The notes: a model not told the origin generated them from the sequence alone. A stretch of 64,000 nt of DNA from Psychrobacillus sp032154225 (GCF_032154225.1 NZ_JALDYF010000001.1:496001-560000), one strand, 5' to 3'. Counted from the first letter of the stretch, positions 24,395 to 33,648 are shown. Numbers and translations: made by a program.

Positions 24395-26470
24395 TTAGCT
24401 TTGTGGATCTTCTTTATAGTCACAAGCCACACATTGAATTTGTATGCCTTTTTTCAGTTTTTTCTCTACGAGCATTTCATTACACTTTGGACATGGTCTA
24501 TTGATTGGTTTATCCCAAGATACAAATTCACACGTTGGATATTGATCGCAGCCATAGAAAAGTCGTTTTGTTTTGCTTTTGCGCTCTACAATTTGACCCG
24601 CTTCACACGCTGGACAAGGAACACCGATTTCTTTAATGATTGCTTTCGTGTTTCGGCAATCTGGAAAATTACTACATGCCATGAATTTGCCGTATCGCCC
24701 TAATTTATAGACCATAGGTGATCCACATTTTTCACAATCTTCGCCTGTAGGTTCGTCTTTAATAACGATTTTCTCCATTTCAGCATCTGCATATATGACA
24801 TGCTTTTCAAAATCTTTATAAAATCCGTCGATTACTTCAACCCACTTAACTTGCCCTTCTTCGACGCTGTCCAAATCTCTTTCCATTTGAACTGTAAATT
24901 CAATATCTAAAATATCTGGGAAAAACTCTAGCACCATTTGATGAACAATCGTTCCTAGTTCAGTAGGTACAAATCGCTTTGTTTCTAGTGCAACGTATCC
25001 TCTTTTTTGAATCGTATCAAGTGTTGGAGCGTATGTAGATGGTCGTCCAATACCGATTTCTTCTAGTGTTTTTACTAATCTTGCTTCTGAATATCTTGGA
25101 GGCGGTTGTGTAAAATGCTGCTTCGGATCAATTAATAACGCATCTACTTTATCACCAACTTCTAATACTGGTAATAACTTATCTTTGTCGTCTGTTAGAT
25201 CGTCAGAACCTTCTACATACACTTTCATGAATCCAGCGAACTTCACTTGAGAACCATTAGCACGAAACACAGCTTGTCCATTTTTTAAATCTACAGCAAC
25301 AGTATCCAATATAGCTGGAGCCATTTGACTAGCGATAAAACGTTCCCAGATTAGCTTATACAATCGGAATAAATCTCGTGAAAGGATACTTTTCACTTGA
25401 TCTGGCGTTCTAAGAACACTAGTAGGTCTAACTGCTTCATGTGCATCCTGTGCTTTTTTAGATTGCTTCTCTTCTTTTTTACTCGTTATAAACTCCGAGC
25501 CGTATTCATTTTTAATGTATTCATGTGCATCCGCTTTTGCAGTTTCAGAAATTCGAGTAGAATCTGTTCGCATATACGTTATTAAACCAACAGTTCCTTC
25601 TTTATTTCCAACATCAATTCCTTCATATAATTGCTGCGCAAGCATCATTGTTTTTCTTGCTCTAAAGTTAAGTTTACGAGCAGCTTCTTGTTGTAAAGAT
25701 GATGTCGTGAAAGATGGTGCTGGATTTCTTTTTCTTTCTTTCTTCACAACATTCGTTACGGAAAACTTCTTGCCTTTCATAACGCTTAAAACATCTTTTA
25801 CTTCTTGCTCGTTCGTAAGTTTCACTTTTTCTTTTTCAGTACCATAGTACATTGCATCGAATGCCTTTTTATTTTTTTCAAATTGCCCTTCGATTGTCCA
25901 GTATTCTTCTGGAACGAAATTATTAATTTCATTTTCACGATCAATGATTAAACGTAAAGCAACGGATTGAACACGTCCAGCCGATAACCCCTTCTTTACT
26001 TTTTTCCATAAAATCGGGCTAATATTATATCCAACGAGACGATCTAAAATTCTTCGTGCTTGTTGTGCATCGACTAAGTCCATATTAATAGGTCTTGGGT
26101 TTTTAAACGATTCTAAAATCGCATCTTTTGTAATCTCATTAAATACAACACGACAATCGGAATGGATGTCTACATTTAACGCATTTGCTAAATGCCAAGC
26201 AATCGCTTCCCCTTCTCTGTCGGGATCGGCCGCGAGATAAATTTTCTTCGCTTTTTTGGCTGCGGTTTTTAATTCTTGCAATACTGGCCCTTTACCGCGA
26301 ATAGTTATATACTTCGGTTCGTAATTATTTTCAGTGTCTACACCCATTTGGCTTCTTGGTAAATCCCGTACATGCCCTATAGATGCTTTTACTTTATATT
26401 TTTTTCCAAGATAACGTTCTATTGTTTTTGCCTTTGCAGGCGATTCTACTATAACTAAATAATCCGACAT
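24395..26470 (-). CDS. topA: DNA topoisomerase I (type IA)
   Basis: 691-residue enzyme relaxing negative supercoils. The N-terminal Toprim domain has YLVIVESPAKAKTIERYLG and DPDREGEAIAWHL. The active-site Tyr is in GLITYMRTDSTR (about residue 300). The C-terminus carries three four-cysteine zinc-ribbon segments: CEKCG with CSNFPDC, CPACE with CDQYPTC, and CPKCN with CVAC. AAGGAGG precedes the ATG. Confidence 0.98.
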   Translation of the reverse strand: MSDYLVIVESPAKAKTIERYLGKKYKVKASIGHVRDLPRSQMGVDTENNYEPKYITIRGKGPVLQELKTAAKKAKKIYLAADPDREGEAIAWHLANALNVDIHSDCRVVFNEITKDAILESFKNPRPINMDLVDAQQARRILDRLVGYNISPILWKKVKKGLSAGRVQSVALRLIIDRENEINNFVPEEYWTIEGQFEKNKKAFDAMYYGTEKEKVKLTNEQEVKDVLSVMKGKKFSVTNVVKKERKRNPAPSFTTSSLQQEAARKLNFRARKTMMLAQQLYEGIDVGNKEGTVGLITYMRTDSTRISETAKADAHEYIKNEYGSEFITSKKEEKQSKKAQDAHEAVRPTSVLRTPDQVKSILSRDLFRLYKLIWERFIASQMAPAILDTVAVDLKNGQAVFRANGSQVKFAGFMKVYVEGSDDLTDDKDKLLPVLEVGDKVDALLIDPKQHFTQPPPRYSEARLVKTLEEIGIGRPSTYAPTLDTIQKRGYVALETKRFVPTELGTIVHQMVLEFFPDILDIEFTVQMERDLDSVEEGQVKWVEVIDGFYKDFEKHVIYADAEMEKIVIKDEPTGEDCEKCGSPMVYKLGRYGKFMACSNFPDCRNTKAIIKEIGVPCPACEAGQIVERKSKTKRLFYGCDQYPTCEFVSWDKPINRPCPKCNEMLVEKKLKKGIQIQCVACDYKEDPQS

Positions 26471-26572
26471 AGATATGTGCCTCCTTATAGAAGGTAACTC
26501 GCTTTAATCAACAAAACAAATACCTGTTGCAAAATGTATAACAGATTCTTTATAAATGCAAGGCTTTTCCAT

Positions 26573-27448
26573 CTACAATTTTTTTAATTCATGCATAATA
26601 TTTAATTCTTCCAATATTTGATAACCGCTCCAAACAGGCTTAGCCCCTTCTAAAATAAGAGAATGTGGGCCTGTTGACAGCTCCGAAAAAATTGAACCTG
26701 GTACTGCAAAAATTTCTTTTCCATTTTCCAAAGCATGCTCCATTGTTGAAACTGTACCACTCTTTTCTTGCGCTTCTGTAATAACTACTCCGACAGATAA
26801 TCCGCTAATAATTCGATTTCGCATAGGGAAATTCCATTTTTTCGGCGTAATATATGGAGGATATTCTGTTACAAGCAATTGAGAGTTTTCCATTTCATCA
26901 GATATTCGCGTGTTTTCTTTCGGATAAACATGAAATAAGCCTGTTCCAAGAACCGCTATCGTTCTTCCACCTAGATTCATTGTAATTTGATGGGCAAGTG
27001 CATCTGCCCCCTTAGCAAGGCCGCTAACAATTACGAAATCCTGCTCCAGTAAGGGAGGTAACAGTTGTTCTATGCTCATTTTAGAATAATTGGTCGCTTT
27101 TCTTGAACCAATAATCGCTAATTTTCTAGGGTTTTGTAGCAATGAAATATCGCCTTTTGTGTAGAGAACTGCTGGTGGATCATATAGCAATTTTAAATTT
27201 AATGGATAGTTGGGATCGGTATAACAAATTGGGGTAATACGGTGTTTTTTATACATTTGTAGAAATGGGGTTTCTACAAATTTTTGATACATTTGTCGCA
27301 AATGAATAGCACGTTCTTGTGAAATATTAAGTATTGTTGCAATTTTTTGTGTCGACATTTTTTCTAACAAAGCTAGCTCGGAACTATGTTCCATTAATAA
27401 TTTGATTTTATTCATCGGTACCGGAAACACATAATGCAAAGCTAACAA
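26573..27448 (-). CDS. dprA: DNA-processing protein DprA (start uncertain)
   Basis: Loads RecA on incoming single-stranded DNA during transformation. The Rossmann-like core is clear: LAIIGSRKATNYSK, FVIVSGLAKGADALAHQ, TIAVLGTGL and the Arg-rich MRNRIISGLS. The first canonical start in frame is TTG 27448, but it has no Shine-Dalgarno. The frame stays open upstream, and a strong AGGAGGAG (27480-27487) is perfectly spaced for codon ATA at 27470-27472. That start would add eight residues (MDEHFQQR) and restore a normal DprA N-terminus. The product is 291 residues as annotated, 299 with the extension. Confidence 0.9.
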   Translation of the reverse strand: MLALHYVFPVPMNKIKLLMEHSSELALLEKMSTQKIATILNISQERAIHLRQMYQKFVETPFLQMYKKHRITPICYTDPNYPLNLKLLYDPPAVLYTKGDISLLQNPRKLAIIGSRKATNYSKMSIEQLLPPLLEQDFVIVSGLAKGADALAHQITMNLGGRTIAVLGTGLFHVYPKENTRISDEMENSQLLVTEYPPYITPKKWNFPMRNRIISGLSVGVVITEAQEKSGTVSTMEHALENGKEIFAVPGSIFSELSTGPHSLILEGAKPVWSGYQILEELNIMHELKKL

Positions 27449-27493
27449 ACGTTGCTGAAAATGTTCGTCTATGACAAAACTCCTCCTTTATGT

Positions 27494-27533
27494 TAAAAAA
27501 GTACGGTAATATCATTTAAGACATTACCGTACT
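27494..27533 (-). terminator. Terminator of sucCD
   Basis: Perfect 11-bp stem on the minus strand (AGTACGGTAAT with ATTACCGTACT) followed by TTTTTT. It starts a few bases after the sucD stop and lies directly upstream of the dprA ribosome-binding site. Confidence 0.88.
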
Positions 27534-27539
27534 CTTATA

Positions 27540-28442
27540 TTAATGTGTTTTACAAGCGTCGTAAAGACCTGCTTCTTTAATTGCTTCAATTAAAGTTTCA
27601 CCGATTACCGATGGAGTTGCCGCTACTTTCATACCAGCTGCTTCCATTGCTTTAATTTTCCCTTCAGCAGTACCTTGACCACCAGAGATAATTGCACCAG
27701 CGTGTCCCATACGTTTTCCTTCAGGAGCAGTTTGACCACCAATAAATCCTACTACTGGCTTAGTCATGTTAGCTTTAATCCATGCTGCTGCTTCTTCTTC
27801 CGCAGTACCACCGATTTCACCAATCATAACAACTGCATACGTTTCTTCGTCTTCATTGAACGCAGATAATGCGTCGATGAAGTTAGTACCGTTTACAGGG
27901 TCTCCACCAATACCAACTGCTGTCGTTTGACCGATACCAGCTTGAGTTAATTGATGAACAGCTTCATACGTTAATGTACCAGAACGTGATACAACGCCTA
28001 CATGGCCTTTTGTATGAATGTATCCTGGCATAATACCAATCTTACATTCATCTGCCGTAATAACTCCTGGGCAGTTTGGTCCAACTAAACGCGTTTTCTT
28101 GCCTTCCATATAACGTTTCACGTTAACCATGTCTAATACTGGGATATGCTCAGTAATACAAATTGTCATATCTAATTCTGCATCTACCGCTTCCATAATT
28201 GCATCAGCAGCAAATGGAGCTGGTACATAAATTACTGAAACATTAGCGCCAGTTGCTTTTACAGCATCTTCAACTGTATTGAATACCGGTACGCCTTCTG
28301 CTTCTGTTCCACCTTTACCAGGAGTAACCCCAGCAACGATTTTTGTACCATATTCAAGCATTTGTTTTGTATGGAAAAGAGCAGTAGAGCCCGTAATTCC
28401 TTGAACGATTACTTTTGTATCTTTATTTATATATACGCCCAC
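27540..28442 (-). CDS. sucD: Succinyl-CoA synthetase alpha subunit
   Basis: TCA-cycle enzyme subunit that binds CoA and carries the phosphohistidine; 300 residues. The CoA-binding N-terminus has VIVQGITGSTALFHTKQM. The active-site His lies in MGHAGAIISGGQG (about residue 248). The GTG at 28442 gives MGVYINKDTK, which aligns with SucD starts; AGGTAGGG lies upstream. It is 18 bases downstream of sucC and ends at a strong terminator. Confidence 0.98.
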   Translation of the reverse strand: MGVYINKDTKVIVQGITGSTALFHTKQMLEYGTKIVAGVTPGKGGTEAEGVPVFNTVEDAVKATGANVSVIYVPAPFAADAIMEAVDAELDMTICITEHIPVLDMVNVKRYMEGKKTRLVGPNCPGVITADECKIGIMPGYIHTKGHVGVVSRSGTLTYEAVHQLTQAGIGQTTAVGIGGDPVNGTNFIDALSAFNEDEETYAVVMIGEIGGTAEEEAAAWIKANMTKPVVGFIGGQTAPEGKRMGHAGAIISGGQGTAEGKIKAMEAAGMKVAATPSVIGETLIEAIKEAGLYDACKTH

Positions 28443-28460
28443 TTCATGTCCCTACCTTTC

Positions 28461-29621
28461 TTATCCTACAAGATTAACGATTTTTTGTGCACCGTCTGCC
28501 ATAGAGTCAGCAGCGATTATATTTAAACCAGATTCATTTAATAATTTTTTACCTAAGTCTACATTTGTACCTTCAAGACGAACTACTAACGGAACCGAAA
28601 GTCCTACTTCTTTAGCAGCAATAATAACACCTTCTGCGATTACGTCACACTTCATGATACCACCAAAGATATTAACAAAAATACCTTTTACGTTTGTATC
28701 TGAAAGGATGATTTTAAACGCTTCTGTTACTTTTTCTGCTGTAGCACCGCCCCCAACGTCAAGGAAGTTTGCGGGTGAACCGCCGTAATAGCTAATTGTG
28801 TCCATCGTTGCCATAGCAAGACCAGCACCATTAACCATACAACCGATATTTCCATCTAAAGAAATGTAGCTTAAATCATATTTAGAAGCTTCGATTTCTT
28901 TTGCATCTTCTTCGTCATAGTCACGTAGTTCAAGAATGTCAGCATGACGGTATAAAGCGTTTGCGTCAAAATTGAATTTTGCATCAAGTGCTAATACATT
29001 ATCGTCATTAGTAACTACTAACGGGTTAATCTCAACGATAGAAGCATCTTTTTCTTTATAAACTTGGTATAATCCAAGCATGAATTTTGCAGCTTTATTG
29101 ACAAGTTTTGCTGGAATGTTCATATTGAACGCCATACGACGAGCTTGGAAGCCTGTTAAACCTACAACCGGGTCAATTTCTTCGTAGAATAATTTTTCAG
29201 GATTATTTGCTGCTACTTCCTCGATGTCCATACCGCCCTCTTCAGAGCCCATAAGTGTTACACGAGAAGTTGCACGATCTAAAACAAGACCAATATAATA
29301 TTCCTTCTTGATATCGCTACCTTCTTCAATAAGTAGACGCTTAATCTCCTTACCTTCAGGACCAGTTTGGTGTGTAACTAGCACTTTTCCTAAAAGTTCT
29401 TTTGCATACTCGCGAACCTCATCTAAGTTTTTCGCGATTTTGACTCCACCAGCTTTACCACGGCCACCCGCGTGGATTTGAGCTTTTACAACAATAACGC
29501 TTGAGCCTAACTCTTTTGCCGCTTTTACCGCCTCTTCAGGAGAGAAAGCAACAATTCCGTTTGACACTGCTACGCCATATTGTCTAAGGAGCTGTTTACC
29601 TTGATATTCATGGATATTCAT
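28461..29621 (-). CDS. sucC: Succinyl-CoA synthetase beta subunit
   Basis: ATP-grasp subunit of succinyl-CoA synthetase; 386 residues starting MNIHEYQGKQLLRQYG. ATP-grasp landmarks are KAQIHAGGRGKAGGVK and SIVEINPLVVT; the C-terminal ligase domain has FVNIFGGIMKCDVIAEG. ATG 29621 follows TTGGAGGATGCAAG; an ATG 18 bases upstream is dominated by that ribosome-binding site. It forms the sucCD operon. Confidence 0.98.
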   Translation of the reverse strand: MNIHEYQGKQLLRQYGVAVSNGIVAFSPEEAVKAAKELGSSVIVVKAQIHAGGRGKAGGVKIAKNLDEVREYAKELLGKVLVTHQTGPEGKEIKRLLIEEGSDIKKEYYIGLVLDRATSRVTLMGSEEGGMDIEEVAANNPEKLFYEEIDPVVGLTGFQARRMAFNMNIPAKLVNKAAKFMLGLYQVYKEKDASIVEINPLVVTNDDNVLALDAKFNFDANALYRHADILELRDYDEEDAKEIEASKYDLSYISLDGNIGCMVNGAGLAMATMDTISYYGGSPANFLDVGGGATAEKVTEAFKIILSDTNVKGIFVNIFGGIMKCDVIAEGVIIAAKEVGLSVPLVVRLEGTNVDLGKKLLNESGLNIIAADSMADGAQKIVNLVG

Positions 29622-29668
29622 CTTGCATCCTCCAATCAAACTTAAGTCAAGTAATTTACTACCTTCTC

Positions 29669-29697
29669 ATTGTATTAAAACTGTCACAACTTGTCCA
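29669..29697 (-). promoter_or_regulatory. Sigma-A promoter of sucCD
   Basis: On the minus strand TGGACA (29692-29697) is separated by 17 bases from TACAAT (29669-29674), each matching five of six consensus bases. It lies about 48 bases before the sucC ATG. No catabolite (cre) site was recognised nearby. Confidence 0.65.
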
Positions 29698-29749
29698 CAC
29701 AAGTCTGGTCTTTGCGAATAACAGGGAATATTCTCACTATTTGTCGAAA

Positions 29750-30046
29750 TTATTTTGCCCTACTTCGAGCTATCCCTTTCTCTTTATCTATTTTATAAAC
29801 GAAGGCAAATACTTCGGCCACGGCTTGATATAACTCCTCAGGAATCGACTGATTAATATCGAGTTGACCAAGCAATTCAACTAAACTTGGATCTTCTTGA
29901 ATCGGAACATCATGCTCCTGTGCTTTCGCTAAAATATTTTCAGCTATCTTTCCTTTACCTTTTGCAACTACTGTAGGAGAATCCGTCGCACCAGGTTTAT
30001 AACTTAGCGCAATCGCTTCTTTTCGAGTATGTTTTTCTTCGTTCAT
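29750..30046 (-). CDS. ylqH: YlqH, stand-alone FlhB C-terminal-like protein
   Basis: 98-residue protein equivalent to the cytoplasmic FlhB-CC fragment that is left after FlhB autocleavage. It shares IALxY, SPTVVAKGKG, VPIQEDPSLVELL and the ending IPEELYQAVAEVFAFVYKI with the FlhB tail in this window. The cleavage motif NPTH is absent and replaced by TRKEA. No membrane segment is present. It overlaps the 3' end of ylqG by 4 bases (ATGA). The function is not established; an interaction with the FliK-like YlqG or the flagellar export gate is inferred. Confidence 0.88.
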   Translation of the reverse strand: MNEEKHTRKEAIALSYKPGATDSPTVVAKGKGKIAENILAKAQEHDVPIQEDPSLVELLGQLDINQSIPEELYQAVAEVFAFVYKIDKEKGIARSRAK

Positions 30047-31899
30047 ATGCGTATATCTACTCCTTGCGACTCAAGTAAAGGTCCTTTTACTTTTAATGGC
30101 GAAGAAAGTTTTTGTTCTTCAAATGTTTTAACAAATACTCCTGATAATTTATATCCAACTGCCGAGAGCCCATCTTTGAGTGAATCTTTAAAAGTATTCG
30201 CTACTTGTTGTAGGCGGGTATCATTATTAAATAAAGAAATTGTCACTACTCTATTTTGCACTTGCATATCTACAACCGTTTCTTCCAAAGCATCTAATTG
30301 CAAATAAAACATAATGCGTGCAAAATCCGGGTCAATCTTCCCGTTTTCTAACATTCTTCCTTTCCACTCAAGTGTCGCATCCATTTTCTTGCCTAAAAAC
30401 TCTAATGGAACTTGCATTAATAATTGGTGTTGAGGACCATTTTCTGCTGATAATAATTGCATTCCATTCATTCGACCTAGCACTAATTCCGCTTGATCTC
30501 TTAATGTAGCAGATGCAGCTTGATTTTGTAATATATCCACTAGCTGGGGTTTTAATTGCAATGCGAGCTGTCTTAAATCCTCGCTGTTGCTACCAAGCCT
30601 TGCTTCATAACTAAACCCTAAAGATCTCAATACATCCTTCATTGCATGTTCAAAAGCTTTGCCATCTAATTGCTGAAGAATAGCGGCTTCAGATTGAGCT
30701 ATTTGCTGCGTTAGCATGGCATTCGGACTACTTTTCGTCATAGTTATTACTTGTTGTAGTGTTTGGTTAATCATTTCTGCATTATTTCCCTTACCAAGCA
30801 ATGAAACTAAATGGTCTTTAGGTGTCAGACCATTTTGATCTTTTGAAAAAATCGCTTGTTGGCTTTGTTCAGCAAAAGCTTTTACTAATGCATTATTTAA
30901 GTTTTGCATTTGCGCAGGTTGATTTGTATCTTTTATCAGACTTAGTATTTGCTCTTTTTGACCTGATGTTAATAATGGTTGCGATTGGATTAATGTACGA
31001 ATTTGCTCGATAATAGCAACTTTTTCACTTGCAGGTGCTTGCAATAAACGAGCCATTAAATCTCCTGCTGTATTTGGAATTGCCGGCTGCGCTACTGGTG
31101 GTGTTGGGTTAGATAAGGTTGCTTGAGCTGGCAATATAGCTGCTTCTTTTAATATTTGTAGTAGTGGTAACCTCGTCGAAATGTTGGTTTGTGCATTTTG
31201 AAGTGTTTCTAGTTGTTTTCCTAAAAGTGCTCCAGCAACCGGTTGACCGAATGGCTCCGCTAACTTTTGCAAGCTTTGAAGGATCGATTCTTTCACTGAT
31301 AGAGGCAATGTTGTATCTTGCTGCAATGCCAGTTTAAAAGAATTAATAAGTGATTGTAGGCCATCTGTCGATTTCCCACTTATGACTGCATCAAAAACTT
31401 GCTGCGTTAACGGAAATTTCATCTCCATCATTTTTTGTAATGCTTCTAGTGCAGCTTTCATCGTTACGTCCGCAGGTAGCTGTTTGATAAGTTGCTCTGC
31501 TTGAAGAAGCGCCTCTTTCGATATCGGCAGCTGTTCTTTTAAGAAAAATTGTACGATTGCCTGCATTTCTGGTGTTTTCGGCAAATTCATCGACTGCATG
31601 AGCTGGTTAGCTTGCTGCGCAGGAGTATTTCCTTGCGTTAACGGCTCAGAAACTACTTTTAATTGAAGCTCTGGAGCTTGTTTAGATACTTGAAAAAAAT
31701 GAGCGTCTCCAGCTTTTAAAGGAGTTTCAAGTTTTGCAATTACTTTTTGATTGCCAATTTGAATTTCTGCTGTTTGGTTAGGAAATAATTGTTTAACAGT
31801 TCCATGAACCACTTGCCCTTCTTTCATCGGGGCCGTTTGAGTCGATGAAATTGCTTGCGGTGTCTGTGATTGGACTGACGAAAAGGATGTAGAAGTCAT
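30043..31899 (-). CDS. ylqG: YlqG, large FliK-like hook-length-control-type protein
   Basis: 618-residue soluble protein, rich in Gln, Leu, Ala and Pro, with long low-complexity helical stretches. Its C-terminal region (about 490-600) resembles the Flg_hook domain of FliK: QVPLEFLGKKMDATLEWKGR, then FYLQLDALEETVVDMQV and TISLFNNDTRLQQVANTF. B. subtilis has a homologue, YlqG, at the same locus. It lies 9 bases after rnhB and overlaps ylqH. Export or hook control has not been shown; the assignment rests on sequence pattern and pairing with ylqH. Confidence 0.82.
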   Translation of the reverse strand: MTSTSFSSVQSQTPQAISSTQTAPMKEGQVVHGTVKQLFPNQTAEIQIGNQKVIAKLETPLKAGDAHFFQVSKQAPELQLKVVSEPLTQGNTPAQQANQLMQSMNLPKTPEMQAIVQFFLKEQLPISKEALLQAEQLIKQLPADVTMKAALEALQKMMEMKFPLTQQVFDAVISGKSTDGLQSLINSFKLALQQDTTLPLSVKESILQSLQKLAEPFGQPVAGALLGKQLETLQNAQTNISTRLPLLQILKEAAILPAQATLSNPTPPVAQPAIPNTAGDLMARLLQAPASEKVAIIEQIRTLIQSQPLLTSGQKEQILSLIKDTNQPAQMQNLNNALVKAFAEQSQQAIFSKDQNGLTPKDHLVSLLGKGNNAEMINQTLQQVITMTKSSPNAMLTQQIAQSEAAILQQLDGKAFEHAMKDVLRSLGFSYEARLGSNSEDLRQLALQLKPQLVDILQNQAASATLRDQAELVLGRMNGMQLLSAENGPQHQLLMQVPLEFLGKKMDATLEWKGRMLENGKIDPDFARIMFYLQLDALEETVVDMQVQNRVVTISLFNNDTRLQQVANTFKDSLKDGLSAVGYKLSGVFVKTFEEQKLSSPLKVKGPLLESQGVDIRI

Positions 31900-31908
31900 C
31901 TATTCACC

Positions 31909-32676
31909 TCATTTTTTTAGTATGGATTTAATCGGTTCGAATGTTTTTCGATGATGCTCAGTAGGTCCATATTTCATGACCATTTCAATATGTTGCTTCG
32001 TACCATAACCCGCATGCTTGTTAAATAAATACATCGGAAATTCTTCATGTAGTTGATCCATATACTCATCCCGTGCTGTTTTAGCTAATATAGATGCCGC
32101 TGCGATTGCTAAACTTTTAGCATCCCCTTTAATAATTGAATGCGTTTCCATTTCAACAGGAAGTTGCATCGCGTCTACAAGCACTATTTGAGGACGTTTA
32201 TCTAGATGTTGAACAGCACTTGTCATTGACTGCTTCGTCGCTTCGTAAATATTAAGCTCATCTATTTTTTCGACGGATTGGAAATGTACATAATAGCTAA
32301 TCGCATTTTTTTTAATTTTTTCTGCTAACTCATTGCGCTTTTTTTGGGAAATTTGCTTCGAGTCATCGAGTCCAATTAGTTCTTCCGTATTTGCACTTAA
32401 TATTACTGCTGCCGTTACGACCGGACCTGCAAGCGGTCCTCTCCCAGCTTCGTCGACGCCTGCTACTAAATCATTTGCTGTTTTTCGAAAACTTGCGTCA
32501 AATACTATTTTTTCTTCATGTTCCTGCATTTGTTTTTGCACTGATCGTTGTTTATTTTTCCATGTAGCTAATAATTTTTGGGCTCCTGCTCTATTATCTG
32601 CTTCAAGCTCTTCCATCCAAGGCTCCCAAGCAGTAGCAGTCGATAATTTTTCTTTGATCTCATTCAAACTTGCCAT
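31909..32676 (-). CDS. rnhB: Ribonuclease HII
   Basis: Removes ribonucleotides from DNA and RNA primers; 255 residues. The catalytic carboxylates are visible in AGVDEAGRGPLAGPV (Asp-Glu near residue 75), LVDAMQLP and AKTARDEYMDQL. The N-terminal 65-residue extension is the usual Bacillus form. The Shine-Dalgarno is weak. It follows a terminator and a possible SigD-type promoter, so it heads the rnhB-ylqG-ylqH unit. Confidence 0.96.
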   Translation of the reverse strand: MASLNEIKEKLSTATAWEPWMEELEADNRAGAQKLLATWKNKQRSVQKQMQEHEEKIVFDASFRKTANDLVAGVDEAGRGPLAGPVVTAAVILSANTEELIGLDDSKQISQKKRNELAEKIKKNAISYYVHFQSVEKIDELNIYEATKQSMTSAVQHLDKRPQIVLVDAMQLPVEMETHSIIKGDAKSLAIAAASILAKTARDEYMDQLHEEFPMYLFNKHAGYGTKQHIEMVMKYGPTEHHRKTFEPIKSILKK

Positions 32677-32713
32677 ATGTAACTCAACAACTTTCTTTTC
32701 CTTATATTTATAT

Positions 32714-32740
32714 GTATCGGCATATTTCTAAAAAAATCGA
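32714..32740 (-). promoter_or_regulatory. Possible SigD-type promoter upstream of rnhB-ylqG-ylqH
   Basis: The minus strand carries GCCGATAC at 32714-32721, matching seven of eight bases of the SigD -10 consensus GCCGATAT. The region 15 bases upstream (TCGA, 32737-32740) fits the -35 consensus TAAA in only two of four positions and lies in the tail of the rbgA terminator. Control by SigD would fit the flagellum-like ylqG-ylqH genes, but the weak -35 keeps this tentative. Confidence 0.35.
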
Positions 32741-32771
32741 GAAAACCCTTCTCACCAATTGGTAAAAAGGG
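32729..32771 (-). terminator. Terminator after rbgA
   Basis: The minus-strand transcript folds CCCTTTTTACC against GGTGAGAAGGG (11 pairs including wobbles, loop AATT), followed by TTTTCTCGATTTTTTT. It closes the unit ending in rbgA. Confidence 0.75.
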
Positions 32772-32787
32772 CAGTATGAACTGAATT

Positions 32788-33633
32788 TTATTCTACAAAA
32801 TCAAATGTTAGTTTTCCGAGATGAAGATTACGAATATCGCGAATGATTAGCTCTGCTACTAAATCATAATCTATTTCTCCACCGCTGCCATAAGTTCTTC
32901 TTAGCTTTCCGATATGATCGAATGTATCTACTAAGTCCTCATGCATTTCAGTCATTTTATATCTTTCTTCCATGCGTTTTGGATAATGCTCTTGAAGAAA
33001 TTTTAGCCCGTAAACAGCTAGGTTTTCCATATTGATAACAGAATCTTTGATGGCACCAGTTAATGCTAGTTTATAACCAACTTCTTGATCCTCAAATTTC
33101 GGCCATAGTATCCCAGGTGTATCCAGCAATTCGATTTCTTTTTCGAATTTTATCCATTGCTGTTTTTTCGTTACTCCAGGTGTATTTCCTGTTCGTGCGA
33201 TGTTCTTTCTTGCAAATCGATTGATAAGTGTTGATTTACCTACGTTTGGAATTCCAACAATCATGGCACGAATTGCGCGAGGCTTCATCCCTCTTTCGCT
33301 CATTCGATCCCATTTGGGCTTTAAAAGCTCTTTTGCGGCTTTGAAAACAGATTGGAGTCCTTTTCCTTCCAAAGAGTTAATCGCAACAGCAGGCATCCCT
33401 TTTGAGGCGAAATAGGCAATCCATTTCTTTGTTTGCACTTCGTCCGCCATGTCCATTTTATTTAAAATAAGCAATCTTGTTTTTTGATGAATCACTTGAT
33501 CGATCATCGGATTTCTAGAAGATAGTGGCAAACGTGCATCTATTAACTCAAAAACGATGTCTACTAATTTCAGATTTTCTGTTACTTCTCTTCTTGCCTT
33601 GGCCATATGACCAGGAAACCATTGTATCGTCAT
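32788..33633 (-). CDS. rbgA: Ribosome biogenesis GTPase RbgA (YlqF)
   Basis: Circularly permuted GTPase needed for late assembly of the 50S subunit. The motifs occur in permuted order: G4 NKMD near residue 58, G1 GIPNVGKST near 127, G2 TPG near 154, G3 DTPG near 175. The C-terminal domain with YGLKFLQEHYP and the RNA-binding tail is complete at 281 residues. It lies 15 bases after lepB. Confidence 0.97.
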   Translation of the reverse strand: MTIQWFPGHMAKARREVTENLKLVDIVFELIDARLPLSSRNPMIDQVIHQKTRLLILNKMDMADEVQTKKWIAYFASKGMPAVAINSLEGKGLQSVFKAAKELLKPKWDRMSERGMKPRAIRAMIVGIPNVGKSTLINRFARKNIARTGNTPGVTKKQQWIKFEKEIELLDTPGILWPKFEDQEVGYKLALTGAIKDSVINMENLAVYGLKFLQEHYPKRMEERYKMTEMHEDLVDTFDHIGKLRRTYGSGGEIDYDLVAELIIRDIRNLHLGKLTFDFVE

Positions 33634-33648
33634 GTTGCACCTCCTAAT

